Shown: positions 34,165-43,114 of the stretch, in pieces
Layout: each line of letters begins with the position of its first letter
Numbering within the stretch: the stretch's first letter is position 1
Source of the DNA: Methylobacterium mesophilicum
Lineage (GTDB): Bacteria; Pseudomonadota; Alphaproteobacteria; Rhizobiales; Beijerinckiaceae
Length of the DNA: 64,000 nt
Direction of reading: 5' to 3'
NCBI RefSeq assembly: GCF_022179445.1
Contig: NZ_BPQU01000006.1
Span: 62,001 to 126,000 of the forward strand
The notes under the pieces: model-generated
Database searches by the model: none
What the model was told of the DNA's origin: nothing
Seen by the model: only the letters and a program-made list of their open reading frames with translations
Position numbers and translations under genes: made by a program

Positions 34165-34335
34165 CCCTCGCCCCTCTGCGGGGGAGGGTGGCCCCCGAAA
34201 GGGGGTCGGGAGAGGGGAGCGACGGTGCAGAATATGGCTTGGCCTTCATGAGGGTCGCGCCTCTTCTGGAAGCCGGGCTCCCCTCTCCCGACCCTCGCTG
34301 ACGCGAGGGCCACCCTCCCCCGCAAAGGGGGGAGG
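34165..34335. repeat. Large imperfect inverted repeat between tkt and tal-pgi
   Basis: The left arm (34165-34220) and the right arm (34277-34335) are inverted copies over about 55 bases (for example CTCTGCGGGGGAGGGTGGCC against GGCCACCCTCCCCCGCAAAG), separated by about 56 unique bases. Each arm also folds on itself (GCCCCC-GAAA-GGGGG in the left). It belongs with the REP-like material at 21906 and 49046. It lies within a likely operon and would form a long stem in the mRNA. Confidence 0.65.
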
Positions 34336-34378
34336 GAGGGCGCCCGCCGAGTAGCGGTATGCGAGACGAGGAACCGAC

Positions 34379-37225
34379 ATGAACGCGCTCAAGGCCCTGC
34401 ACGACGAACAGGATCAGGCGGTCTGGCTGGACTTCGTGGCCCGCGGCTTCATCCAGAAAGGTGCGCTGAAGCGCCTCGTCGAGGAGGACGGCCTGCGCGG
34501 GGTGACGTCCAACCCGTCGATATTCGAGAAGGCGATCGGTCACTCGGACGAGTACGATGCCAGCCTGAAGGCCGTGCAGGAGACCGGCGACAGCCGCGTC
34601 ATCGACCTCTACGAGGGCTTGGCCATCGCCGACATCCAGGCCGCCGCCGACGTGCTCCGTCCGGTCTACGAGGCGAGCGACGGGGCGGACGGCTACGTCA
34701 GCCTCGAAGTCTCGCCCTACCTGGCGCTCGACACCGAGGCGACGCTCACCGAGGCGCGGCGCCTGCACAAGGCGGTCGCCCGCGACAACCTGATGGTGAA
34801 GGTGCCCGCCACCCCGGAGGGCATTCCGGCGATCCGGCAGCTTACGGAAGAGGGCATCTCGATCAACGTAACGCTCCTGTTCTCGCAGGAGGCCTACGAA
34901 GCGGTGGCCCGCGCCTTCATCGACGGACTCGACGCGCGGGCCAAGGCCGGCCACGACGTGTCGAAGATCGCCAGCGTAGCGAGCTTCTTCATCAGCCGGA
35001 TCGACGTGCTGGTGGACAAGCTGCTGGACGAGAAGATCGCCCAGGCCAACGACCCCGACGAAAAGACGGCGCTCGCCCAGCTCAAGGGCAAGGTCGCGAT
35101 CGCCAACGCCAAGCTGGCTTACCAGCGCTACCGGAAGATTTTTGCCGAATCCAAGTGGACGGCCCTGGCCGAGAAGGGCGCCAAGGCGCAGCGGCTGCTC
35201 TGGGCCTCCACGGGCGTGAAGAACAAGGCCTATTCCGACGTGCTCTACGTCGAGGAGCTGATCGGCCCGAACACCGTCAACACCATGCCCCCCGCCACCA
35301 TGGACGCGTTCCGTGACCACGGCACCGTGCGGGCGACGATCGAAGAGGAAGTGCCGGGCGCCGAGGCGGTCATGACCCGGCTCGCCCGGGCCGGCATCGA
35401 CATCGAGAAGGTCGCCGAGCAGCTGGTGAGGGAGGGCGTGCAGCTCTTCATCGACGCCGCCGACGACCTGCTCGGCGCGGTCGCTGGCAAGCGCGCGGCG
35501 CTTCTCGGCCAGCGCCTCGACGGCCAGAGCCTCGTGATGGACGACAGCCTCGCCGCGGAGGCGAAGAAGACTGTCGAATCCTGGCGGGCGAGCGGCGCCA
35601 TCCGCCGGCTCTGGGCCGGGGACGCGACGGTCTGGTCCGGCCACGACGAGGCGAGCTGGCTCGGCTGGCTGCACATCGTCGAGGACGAGCTAGAGAAGGC
35701 CGCCGACTACGCCGCCTTCTCGGAGTGGGTGAAGCAGCAGGGCTTCACCGACGCCGTGGTGCTGGGCATGGGCGGCTCCAGCCTCGGCCCCGAGGTGCTG
35801 AGCCTCACCTACGGCCAGCGCGAAGGCTTCCCGAAGCTCCAGATCCTCGATTCGACCCACCCGGATCAGGTGCGCGCCCTGGAGGCGAGCATCGATCTTG
35901 GGCGGACCCTGTTCATCGTCTCGTCCAAGTCCGGCTCGACGCTGGAGCCGAACGTCTTTCGCGACTACTTCCTAGGGCGGGTGAAGGAGAAGTTGGGCGA
36001 CCGGGCGGGCGATCACTTCGTCGCCGTGACCGACCCGGGCTCCGACATGGAGCGCGCCGCCAAAGCCGATAACTTCAAGAAAATCTTCTACGGCGTGAAG
36101 CAGATCGGCGGGCGGTACTCCGTGCTGTCGGCCTTCGGGCTGGTGCCGGCCGCGGCCCTCGGCCTCGACGTGAAGGCGCTGCTGGAGACGGCCCGGATCA
36201 TGGTCCGTTCCTGCGGGCCGGTGGTGCCGCCCGCGCAGAATCCGGGCGTGCTGCTCGGTGCCGCGATGGGCGTTGCGGGTCTTGCCGGACGCGACAAGGT
36301 CACGATCATCGCCTCGCCGGGAATCGACAGCTTCGGCGCCTGGGCCGAGCAGCTCATCGCCGAGTCGACCGGCAAGCAGGGCAAGGGCCTCGTGCCGGTG
36401 GACGGCGAGCCGGCGAGCGTCCCGGCGGTCTATGGCCGCGACCGGTTCTTCATCTACCTGCGCCTCGACGGTCAGGCTCAGGAGGCACAGGACGAGGCCC
36501 TGCGCGCCCTGGAGCGCGACGGCCACCCGATCGCCCGGATCACCCTCGATTCGATCGAGCAGCTGCCGCAGGAATTCTACCGCCTGGAGATGGCGACCGC
36601 GGTCGCCGGCGCGGTGCTCGGCATCAACCCGTTCGACCAGCCCGATGTCGAGGCCAGCAAGATCGAGACGAAGAAGCTGTTCTCGGAAGCGGAAGCGAAC
36701 GGCGCCCTCCCCGCCGAGACGCCACTGTTCGAGGACGACGCCGTCGCCCTCTACGCCGACCGGGAGAATGCCGCTTCCCTGCCGCAGGCTACGCAGGGCC
36801 TGGAGGCTGCGCTCAAGGCGCAGCTCGCCCGCCTGAAGGACGGCGATTATCTCGGGCTGCTCGCCTACGTCCCGCGGGACGCGAAGGCCGCCGGCATCCT
36901 GCAGGAGGCCCGGCTCGCCGTGCGCGACGCCCGGAAGGTCGCGACCTGCCTGGAATTCGGGCCCCGGTTCCTGCACTCGACCGGGCAGGCCTACAAGGGC
37001 GGCCCGGATACCGGCGTGTTCCTGCAGATCACCTCGGCCCCCTCCGAGGACCTGCCGATCCCCGGCCGGGCGCTGGGCTTCAGCACCGTGGTGGCCGCGC
37101 AGGCGCGGGGCGACTTCGCGGTGCTGGCCGAGCGCGGCCGCCGGGCGCTGCGGGTCCACATCAAGGGCGATCTCGACGCCGGGCTGAAGCGCGTGGCGGC
37201 GGCATTGAAGGCGGCCGTGGCTTAG
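34379..37225 (+). CDS. tal-pgi: Bifunctional transaldolase / glucose-6-phosphate isomerase
   Basis: 948 residues, the sum of both enzymes. Residues about 1-370 are transaldolase: GVTSNPSIFEKAI at the start and NLMVKVPATPEGIPAI with the Schiff-base lysine. Residues about 400-948 are phosphoglucose isomerase: VLGMGGSSLGPEVLSLTYG, IVSSKSGSTLEPNVFRDYF and the later substrate-site segments. The fusion links transaldolase products (fructose 6-phosphate) to glucose 6-phosphate. Such fusions are known in several bacteria. The middle linker shows no frameshift. The gene is followed by gnd and pgl. Confidence 0.94.
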   Translation: MNALKALHDEQDQAVWLDFVARGFIQKGALKRLVEEDGLRGVTSNPSIFEKAIGHSDEYDASLKAVQETGDSRVIDLYEGLAIADIQAAADVLRPVYEASDGADGYVSLEVSPYLALDTEATLTEARRLHKAVARDNLMVKVPATPEGIPAIRQLTEEGISINVTLLFSQEAYEAVARAFIDGLDARAKAGHDVSKIASVASFFISRIDVLVDKLLDEKIAQANDPDEKTALAQLKGKVAIANAKLAYQRYRKIFAESKWTALAEKGAKAQRLLWASTGVKNKAYSDVLYVEELIGPNTVNTMPPATMDAFRDHGTVRATIEEEVPGAEAVMTRLARAGIDIEKVAEQLVREGVQLFIDAADDLLGAVAGKRAALLGQRLDGQSLVMDDSLAAEAKKTVESWRASGAIRRLWAGDATVWSGHDEASWLGWLHIVEDELEKAADYAAFSEWVKQQGFTDAVVLGMGGSSLGPEVLSLTYGQREGFPKLQILDSTHPDQVRALEASIDLGRTLFIVSSKSGSTLEPNVFRDYFLGRVKEKLGDRAGDHFVAVTDPGSDMERAAKADNFKKIFYGVKQIGGRYSVLSAFGLVPAAALGLDVKALLETARIMVRSCGPVVPPAQNPGVLLGAAMGVAGLAGRDKVTIIASPGIDSFGAWAEQLIAESTGKQGKGLVPVDGEPASVPAVYGRDRFFIYLRLDGQAQEAQDEALRALERDGHPIARITLDSIEQLPQEFYRLEMATAVAGAVLGINPFDQPDVEASKIETKKLFSEAEANGALPAETPLFEDDAVALYADRENAASLPQATQGLEAALKAQLARLKDGDYLGLLAYVPRDAKAAGILQEARLAVRDARKVATCLEFGPRFLHSTGQAYKGGPDTGVFLQITSAPSEDLPIPGRALGFSTVVAAQARGDFAVLAERGRRALRVHIKGDLDAGLKRVAAALKAAVA

Positions 37226-37499
37226 AGAGCGGATGGGTCTGGCCGCCCGTTCCCGGGCGCATGCAGCGTCAGCGAAATGCGACCCGGGGGCCGGCACAAG
37301 AGCGCGCGAAACGTCGTGACATCGAGACCCAGCGTCGAGTTCGAGCCGCTGCGCGGCGCTTTTCTCACGGGATCCGGGATTGCCGTTCACTACGTTACAG
37401 GTGTCCGGGAAAAGGGTGCGCCGCATACTTCAGTATTGGCGTAGCCGGCGAAGCACTTAAGCCCCGCCCCGCGGGGGCGATCGGTAAGGGATGGCAGCG
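37226..37499. other. 274-bp gap between tal-pgi and gnd
   Basis: There is no credible gene. It has a GC-rich hairpin (GCCCC ... GGGGGC near 37463-37480) just upstream of gnd and the ribosome-binding AAGGG at 37485. A promoter is possible, but I could not identify good -35/-10 hexamers. Confidence 0.5.
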
Positions 37500-38480
37500 A
37501 TGCAACTCGGCATGATCGGCCTCGGCCGGATGGGCGGCAACATCGTCCGGCGCCTCCTGCGCGACGGGCACACGGCCGTGGTCTTCGACCAGAACCCGGC
37601 GGCGGTTGCCGCGCTGGTGGAAGCCGGCGCGGTCGGCGCGTCGAGCCTGGAGGATCTGGTCGCCAAGCTGGAGGTGCCGCGCACCGCCTGGGTGATGCTC
37701 CCGGCCGGCGCGATCACCGAGGAGGCGGTCAAGACCCTGGGCGGCCTGATGCAATCCGGCGACTGCATCATCGACGGCGGCAATTCCTTCTACGGCGACG
37801 ACGTGCGCCGGGGGCTGGAGCTGAAGCAGAAGGGCCTGCACTACGTCGATGTCGGGACCTCGGGCGGCGTCTGGGGCCTGGAGCGCGGCTATTGCATGAT
37901 GATCGGCGGCGACACCGAGACCGTCGACCGCCTCGACCCGATCTTCAAGACCCTGGCACCGGGCATCGGCGACATCCCCAAGACCCCCAACCGCGACGGC
38001 CGCGACCCGCGCGCCGAGCAGGGCTACATCCATGCCGGACCCACCGGGGCCGGCCATTTCGTCAAGATGGTCCATAACGGCATCGAGTACGGCTTGATGC
38101 AGGCCTATGCCGAGGGCTTCGACATCCTGAAGCACGCCAATTCGGATGCGCTTCCGCCGGAGCGGCGCTTCGACCTGAACATGGGCGACATCGCCGAGGT
38201 CTGGCGGCGCGGCAGCGTCGTCTCGTCCTGGCTGCTCGACCTGACCGCCCAGGCGCTGGCCGGCGACGAGAGCCTCCACGACTTCTCCGGTTACGTCGAG
38301 GATTCCGGCGAGGGCCGCTGGACGATCAACGCCGCCATCGAGGAGAGCGTCCCGGCGACCGTACTGTCCGCCGCCCTGTACCGCCGCTTCCGCTCCCGCG
38401 AGCACGAGAGCTACGCCGACAAGCTGCTCTCGGCCATGCGCAAGGGGTTCGGCGGCCACCAGGAGCCCAAGAAGTCCTGA
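37500..38480 (+). CDS. gnd: 6-phosphogluconate dehydrogenase, short (NAD-type) form
   Basis: 326 residues from [20 protein letters not shown], with AAGGG nine bases upstream; an ATG three codons earlier would have no spacing to that site. It decarboxylates 6-phosphogluconate to ribulose 5-phosphate. Signatures: the dinucleotide fold [44 protein letters not shown] and [20 protein letters not shown] with the catalytic Lys. The length around 330 indicates the short GntZ/YqeC class, usually NAD-dependent, rather than the 470-residue NADP enzyme. Confidence 0.94.
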   Translation: MQLGMIGLGRMGGNIVRRLLRDGHTAVVFDQNPAAVAALVEAGAVGASSLEDLVAKLEVPRTAWVMLPAGAITEEAVKTLGGLMQSGDCIIDGGNSFYGDDVRRGLELKQKGLHYVDVGTSGGVWGLERGYCMMIGGDTETVDRLDPIFKTLAPGIGDIPKTPNRDGRDPRAEQGYIHAGPTGAGHFVKMVHNGIEYGLMQAYAEGFDILKHANSDALPPERRFDLNMGDIAEVWRRGSVVSSWLLDLTAQALAGDESLHDFSGYVEDSGEGRWTINAAIEESVPATVLSAALYRRFRSREHESYADKLLSAMRKGFGGHQEPKKS

Positions 38481-38505
38481 AGCCGATAATCATCCCGAGG
38501 CGCCG

Positions 38506-39231
38506 ATGAGCCTTCCCACCGGAACCCATGTCCTGTCCGATCCGCAGGCGGTCGCCCGCGAGGCGGCCGAGCGGCTGATCGTGGCCTGCGGCGAGACCGA
38601 ATCCGAGCGGATCGCGATCTGCCTGTCCGGCGGCTCGACCCCGAAGCTGCTCTACGGCCTGCTTGCCGGCCCAGATTATGCCGCCCGGGTGCCGTGGGAG
38701 CGGATCCACTGGTTCTTCGGCGACGACCGGGTGGTCCCCTGGGACGATGAGCGCAGCAACGTCCGGATGGTCCGCGAGGCGTTCGGGCACGGTTCCCGGA
38801 TCCCCGCGACCCACCTGCACTTCATTCCCTCCGACGCGGGCGCGGAGGCGGGAGCGCGAGCCTACGAGCAGACCCTGCTGGATTTCTACGGAGCCGACAG
38901 CCTCGATCCTTCCAGGCCGCTGTTCGACCTGGTGCTGCTCGGCCTCGGCGAGGACGGGCACACGGCCTCCCTGTTCCCGGGCAAGCCGGCCGTGGCCGAG
39001 CCCCACCGGCTGGTCGCCCCCGTGCCGGAAGCCGGTCTGGCGCCGTTCGTGCCGCGGATCAGCCTGACCCTGCCGGCGCTCGCCTCCTCGCGGCACGTGC
39101 TGTTCCTGGTCACGGGCGCCGGAAAGCGCGAGGCCCTGGCCCGGCTCGCCGCCGGGGAGGACCTGCCGGCCGGGCGGGTCACCAGCGTGGGCGACGTGGC
39201 CTGGCTGCTCGACGCGGCGGCGGCGCAGTAG
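38506..39231 (+). CDS. pgl: 6-phosphogluconolactonase
   Basis: 241 residues. It hydrolyses 6-phosphogluconolactone to 6-phosphogluconate, the substrate of Gnd encoded 25 bp upstream. Signatures of the DevB/NagB-like fold: ICLSGGSTPKLLYGLL, WFFGDDRVVPWDDERSNVRM and LGLGEDGHTASLFPG. The matching dehydrogenase zwf is not in this window, although it often accompanies pgl. Confidence 0.94.
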   Translation: MSLPTGTHVLSDPQAVAREAAERLIVACGETESERIAICLSGGSTPKLLYGLLAGPDYAARVPWERIHWFFGDDRVVPWDDERSNVRMVREAFGHGSRIPATHLHFIPSDAGAEAGARAYEQTLLDFYGADSLDPSRPLFDLVLLGLGEDGHTASLFPGKPAVAEPHRLVAPVPEAGLAPFVPRISLTLPALASSRHVLFLVTGAGKREALARLAAGEDLPAGRVTSVGDVAWLLDAAAAQ

Positions 39232-39343
39232 GCGCGGATCCGGCGTTACCGTCTGGCAAGGTCGAGGCGTTAAAACGCCCTGCCTGCGACGCGACGCGGA
39301 TCCCGCCGCCTGTCGGACCCGGGGGCATGCCACGAAGAGCCAG

Positions 39344-40411
39344 ATGCGCGCGGGCACCGTCGTCCTCTACACCGACCAGCCCGACCGCCGCGGCGAACTC
39401 CTGCGCGTGCTCGGAGACATCGCCCCCTGCACGGTGCTGGACGCGGCCGCGATGCCGCCTGCCGGTCCCTGCCTCGCCCTGGTGGCGGATCTCGACCTGC
39501 TTCAGCCCTCCCCGCTCGTCGGCCTGCGAACCCTGATCGCCGCCGCCCCGGCTCTCCCGCGGGTGTTCCTGATGCGCAGCATGGGGTCTCGCAGCCTTTC
39601 GGCGGCGCGCGGGCTCGGGGCGCGCCTCTGCCTCCCGGTGGATACGCCGGCCGAGACCGTGGCCGAGGCCCTGCTGGCGCAGTTGCCGCCCGTCCCGGAG
39701 GTGCCGCGGCCGGGCGGGCGCGTCGGGACGCCCCTCATCGTCCAGGCCGCCGACAAGGCCGGCGCCGTCATCGCCAACCTGCTCGACGCGGCGCGCGCCT
39801 CCGGATCGGTCGATGCCGCCGTGGTCGACGACGGCCTCGAACCGATCCTCGGGGCGATCGGCCAGGGCGGCCTCACCGCCTGGCTCGACACGGTGCGCGC
39901 CTACGATGACGCGACCTATCAGCATTGCCTCCTGGTCGCCGGCCTCGCCGCCACCTTCGCGATCGACCTCGGCTTCTCCGACGCCGACCGCCAGCAGCTC
40001 GTGCGCGCCGCCCTCGTGCACGATGTCGGGAAGGCCAAGATCCCCCTGGAGATCCTGAACAAGGCCGGTCCCCTCGACGGGGCGGAGCGGGCCGTGATGC
40101 GCGAGCACGCGGCTCTGGGTCACCAGATCCTGGTTCAGGCCGGCGGCTTCGACGACGCGGTTCTGAAGGTGGTGCGCCACCACCACGAATTGCTCGACGG
40201 CTCGGGCTATCCGGACGGGCTCGCCGGGGACGCCATCGACGACATCGTCCGGCTGATCACCGTCTGCGACGTCTACGCCGCCCTGGTGGAGCGCCGTCCC
40301 TACCGGGCCCCGATGCCGGCCGCCGCGGCCATGGCGATCCTGCACGGCATGGACGGCAAGCTCGACCGGGCGCTGGTGCGCGCCTTCGAGCGCTCCGTCG
40401 CCGGATCCTGA
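39344..40411 (+). CDS. HD-GYP domain phosphodiesterase (cyclic di-GMP type)
   Basis: 355 residues. The first 130 residues look like a divergent receiver-type domain (TVVLYTDQPDRRGELLRVLG) lacking a clear phospho-acceptor Asp. The second half is the HD-GYP domain with ALVHDVGKAKIPLEILNKAG, REHAALGHQI, VRHHHELLDGSGYPDGLAGD and ITVCDVYAALVERRPYR. These metal ligands and the GYP loop are complete, so it should hydrolyse cyclic di-GMP. The partner sensor or output is unknown. An upstream CGTTAAAACG-centred palindrome (39266-39279) precedes it. Confidence 0.9.
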   Translation: MRAGTVVLYTDQPDRRGELLRVLGDIAPCTVLDAAAMPPAGPCLALVADLDLLQPSPLVGLRTLIAAAPALPRVFLMRSMGSRSLSAARGLGARLCLPVDTPAETVAEALLAQLPPVPEVPRPGGRVGTPLIVQAADKAGAVIANLLDAARASGSVDAAVVDDGLEPILGAIGQGGLTAWLDTVRAYDDATYQHCLLVAGLAATFAIDLGFSDADRQQLVRAALVHDVGKAKIPLEILNKAGPLDGAERAVMREHAALGHQILVQAGGFDDAVLKVVRHHHELLDGSGYPDGLAGDAIDDIVRLITVCDVYAALVERRPYRAPMPAAAAMAILHGMDGKLDRALVRAFERSVAGS

Positions 40412-40720
40412 TGGACGGGGGCGGGTGCCGAAGCGCGATCCGGCCCCTCTATCCAGCGCTCGCAACGACGATGGTTGAGCTGCGCACGGACGGACCAAGA
40501 CTCGCATGCGACGCGCGCTGATCTCATTGCGCGATATCGGGCCGACCCGCGGTCTCACTGCGCCTCTTTCAGTGGGATGGGAATGACATTTCTATCGTCC
40601 GCCATTCCGCGCAATGCCATTGCTCACGCAGGCCACCCGAGCGCGAACTTCGCAACCCGTCTCCGGCCCCTCCGCGCTAGGCTCCACTCAGCCTGACGGA
40701 GGGCTTCGAAGGAGATCGCC
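40412..40720. other. 309-bp gap between the HD-GYP and thiol dioxygenase genes
   Basis: There is no credible gene. It contains a pair of 9-bp inverted arms, CATTGCGCG at 40525-40533 and CGCGCAATG at 40608-40616, 74 bp apart, and a good GAAGGAGA ribosome-binding site for the next gene. No clear promoter was seen. Confidence 0.5.
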
Positions 40721-41242
40721 GTGACCCCGCTGACCCATCCGGCCGACATCGAGGCGATGATGGCGGACCTGGCGCTCTCGGCCGCGCGCTCGCCGGACGC
40801 CTACCTGGCCTCGGCCCGGACGACCTTGGTGCGGATCCTGGCGCGCCCGGACCTGCTCGACCGGACGCGGCTCGCCGCACCGCCGGAGGGTTTGGGCCGC
40901 AACCTGCTGTTCGGGACGCGGGCGATCAGCGTCTGGGCCATGGTCTGGAGCCCAGGCGCCGTCACGCCGGTGCACGATCACCATTGTTCCTGCTGCTTCG
41001 GTCTGCTGAGCGGCAGCCTGCGGGAGACCTGGTATCGCCCAATCAGCGACAGCCACGCGGTCGCGACCCGCGATGCGGTCCGGGAGCCGGGCTACGTGGC
41101 CTGCATGATGCCCTCGGGGCCGAACCTGCATCGCATCGCCAACGACGGCCCGGAGCCGGCGATCTCGATCCACGTCTACGGCTACGATCACCGGGAGCGG
41201 GCGTCCTCGGTCCACCGCACCTACGCGGTCGCGGCGGGGTGA
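40721..41242 (+). CDS. Cysteine/thiol dioxygenase-like cupin protein
   Basis: 173 residues, GTG start with GAAGGAGA nine bases upstream. Iron-dependent thiol dioxygenases add O2 to cysteine or related thiols. The cupin metal-binding residues appear as TPVHDHHCSCCFGLLSG (His 85 and 87/88) and NLHRIAN (His 137). This is the arrangement of bacterial cysteine dioxygenase-like proteins. The true substrate (cysteine, mercaptopropionate) cannot be told. No sulfur-metabolism genes are adjacent. Confidence 0.8.
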   Translation: MTPLTHPADIEAMMADLALSAARSPDAYLASARTTLVRILARPDLLDRTRLAAPPEGLGRNLLFGTRAISVWAMVWSPGAVTPVHDHHCSCCFGLLSGSLRETWYRPISDSHAVATRDAVREPGYVACMMPSGPNLHRIANDGPEPAISIHVYGYDHRERASSVHRTYAVAAG

Positions 41243-41456
41243 CGGCGGGCGCCTATACGGCGCCCGGCTGAGGCGTTCGGATTTTGCTCCTTGGCCGGCG
41301 CATGGCAACCCGGTCGCCCGGGTCTCACGCGTGGTACCTCCTTGCGGCGGTTGCTTCCGGCGCAGGGCAGAAGTCCGCTACAGGAACGAAAGGCGACCCT
41401 CGACCGAGTCGTCACTCGGCTCGACGGTTCGCTCACTCCAGCAGCAGGACGCTAAC

Positions 41457-42434
41457 ATGAGCTTTCGCGTCGGCATCGTCGGGATCAGTGGTTTTGGCGG
41501 CGGCGAGGCGATGCGCCTGATCGCGGGTCACCCGTCCTTCGACCTCGTCTACGCTGCGGGCGAGGGTAGCGCCGGCAGCCGGTTGGCGGATCGCTTCCCC
41601 GGCGTGCCGGCCAAGCTGGCCGAGCTGGTGATCGAGAAGTGGGACCCCGGGGCCCTGCCCAAGCTCGACGTGCTGTTCGCGTCGCTGCCCACGGGCACCT
41701 CGGCCGAGGCGCTGGCGCGCGTCCCCAGGGACGTGAAGATCGTCGATATCGGTGGTGACCACCGCTACGTCGAGGGGTGGTCATACGGCCTGGCAGACGT
41801 CTGGCCGGCCCGGATCGTGGATCAGGCTCGCGTCGCCAACCCCGGCTGTTTCCCCGCAGCGACCCTGACCGCGCTGGCGCCCTTGCTGGCCGACAAGTTG
41901 ATCGAGCCCGGCAACATCGTGATCGATGCCAAGACCGGTATCTCCGGCGCCGGCCGGGGCGGCGCCAACAGCCGGTTCGGATACGCGGAGAGCAACGAGA
42001 ACCTGGTGCCCTACGGCCTGCTCAAGCACGTCCACATGCCCGAGATCGCCGCGACGATCGAGCGGCTGAGCGGCGGCAGCGCGGCCGGGCTGGTGTTCAC
42101 ACCGCACTTGGTTCCTATGACCCGCGGCGTCCTCGTCACAATCTACTGCCGTGGCCGCGCCACGACGGATCACTGCCTGGACGCGGCGCGGCGCTTCTAC
42201 GATGGACGTGCGTTCGTCCGCGTCACCGACAAGCCGCCGCAGACCAAATGGGCGACCGGCTCGAACCTCGCGTTCGTCAGCTATGCGGCAGATCCCGAGC
42301 GTAACTTGGTGATCGCGATGGGCGTCGTCGACAATTTGGGCAAGGGGGCTGCCGGTCAGGCCGTCCAGAATGCAAACCTCATCTGCGGCCTGCCGGAAAC
42401 CGCAGGGCTGGATGGCGTTCCAGTCTGGCCGTGA
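41457..42434 (+). CDS. argC: N-acetyl-gamma-glutamyl-phosphate reductase
   Basis: 325 residues. This is the third step of arginine biosynthesis, NADPH-dependent reduction of N-acetylglutamyl phosphate. The N-terminal VGIVGISGFGGGEAMRLIAG is the NADP site, the catalytic cysteine is C131 in VANPGCFPAATLTALAPL, and HVHMPEIAATIERLSG and FTPHLVPMTRGVLVTIYC are in the C-terminal domain. ATG at MSFRVGIVGI is chosen because the family starts here, though the frame is open 42 codons upstream. The upstream 200 bp hold a short frame ending in an ATGA overlap with this start. Confidence 0.93.
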   Translation: MSFRVGIVGISGFGGGEAMRLIAGHPSFDLVYAAGEGSAGSRLADRFPGVPAKLAELVIEKWDPGALPKLDVLFASLPTGTSAEALARVPRDVKIVDIGGDHRYVEGWSYGLADVWPARIVDQARVANPGCFPAATLTALAPLLADKLIEPGNIVIDAKTGISGAGRGGANSRFGYAESNENLVPYGLLKHVHMPEIAATIERLSGGSAAGLVFTPHLVPMTRGVLVTIYCRGRATTDHCLDAARRFYDGRAFVRVTDKPPQTKWATGSNLAFVSYAADPERNLVIAMGVVDNLGKGAAGQAVQNANLICGLPETAGLDGVPVWP

Positions 42435-42614
42435 GGCTTTTGCGCGTGCGCGTTGTCGATTCGGGACGGCCGGAAGTGCGTAACGCGCAGACCTCGGTCG
42501 GGATTTGCATCACGGCACATCGGCGATTGGCCGGGACCGCGCGTCGCTCCGGATTGCGTCCCTGGTCGCGATGATGCCGAAGGCGCCTGCCCGACGCCCT
42601 GCTGAAAAGCTGCC

Positions 42615-43076
42615 TCACGCCATATACATCGTCGGCACGGCGGTCGTGTACTTCATCTCCTCCATGGCGATGGAGGAGGAGAGGTTCGAGAATTCGAGCT
42701 TGGCGATGAGGCGCTGGTAGACCGCGTCGTAGGTCTCGATGTCGGGCACGACGATGCGCAGCAGGTAGTCGATCTCGCCGGTGAGCCGCCAGGCCTCGAC
42801 GATCTCGGGGAAGCCCGCGACCACCCGGCGGAACGCATCGGACCAGTCCGCGGCGTGGCGCGGCGCCTTCACGGCCACGAACACCGTGGTCGGGACGTTG
42901 ACCTTGCGACGGTCCACCAGGGCGACGCGACCCCGGATCACGCCGGACGCCTCCAGCTTTTTGACCCGGCGCCAGCACGGGGCGGCGCTCACACCGACGC
43001 GCTCGGCCAACTCGGCGACCGGCAGCGTCGCGTCCTGCTGCAGGACGTCCAGGATTTTTCGGTCCACCGCGTCCAT
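42615..43076 (-). CDS. Lrp/AsnC family transcriptional regulator
   Basis: 153 residues. The N-terminal helix-turn-helix is MDAVDRKILDVLQQDATLPV then AELAERVGVSAAPCWRRVKK; the C-terminal RAM ligand domain covers VAVKAPRHAADW to EMKYTTAVPTMY, including EAWRLTGEIDYLLRIVVPDI. Lrp-like proteins sense amino acids. It is convergent with argC (180 bp between stops) and lies 38 bp downstream of dcd on the same strand. Whether it regulates arginine genes is unknown. Confidence 0.9.
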   Translation of the reverse strand: MDAVDRKILDVLQQDATLPVAELAERVGVSAAPCWRRVKKLEASGVIRGRVALVDRRKVNVPTTVFVAVKAPRHAADWSDAFRRVVAGFPEIVEAWRLTGEIDYLLRIVVPDIETYDAVYQRLIAKLEFSNLSSSIAMEEMKYTTAVPTMYMA

Positions 43077-43114
43077 ACGACCATCGCTCCCGCGCGGGGT
43101 CCGGGCTGCCGGGT

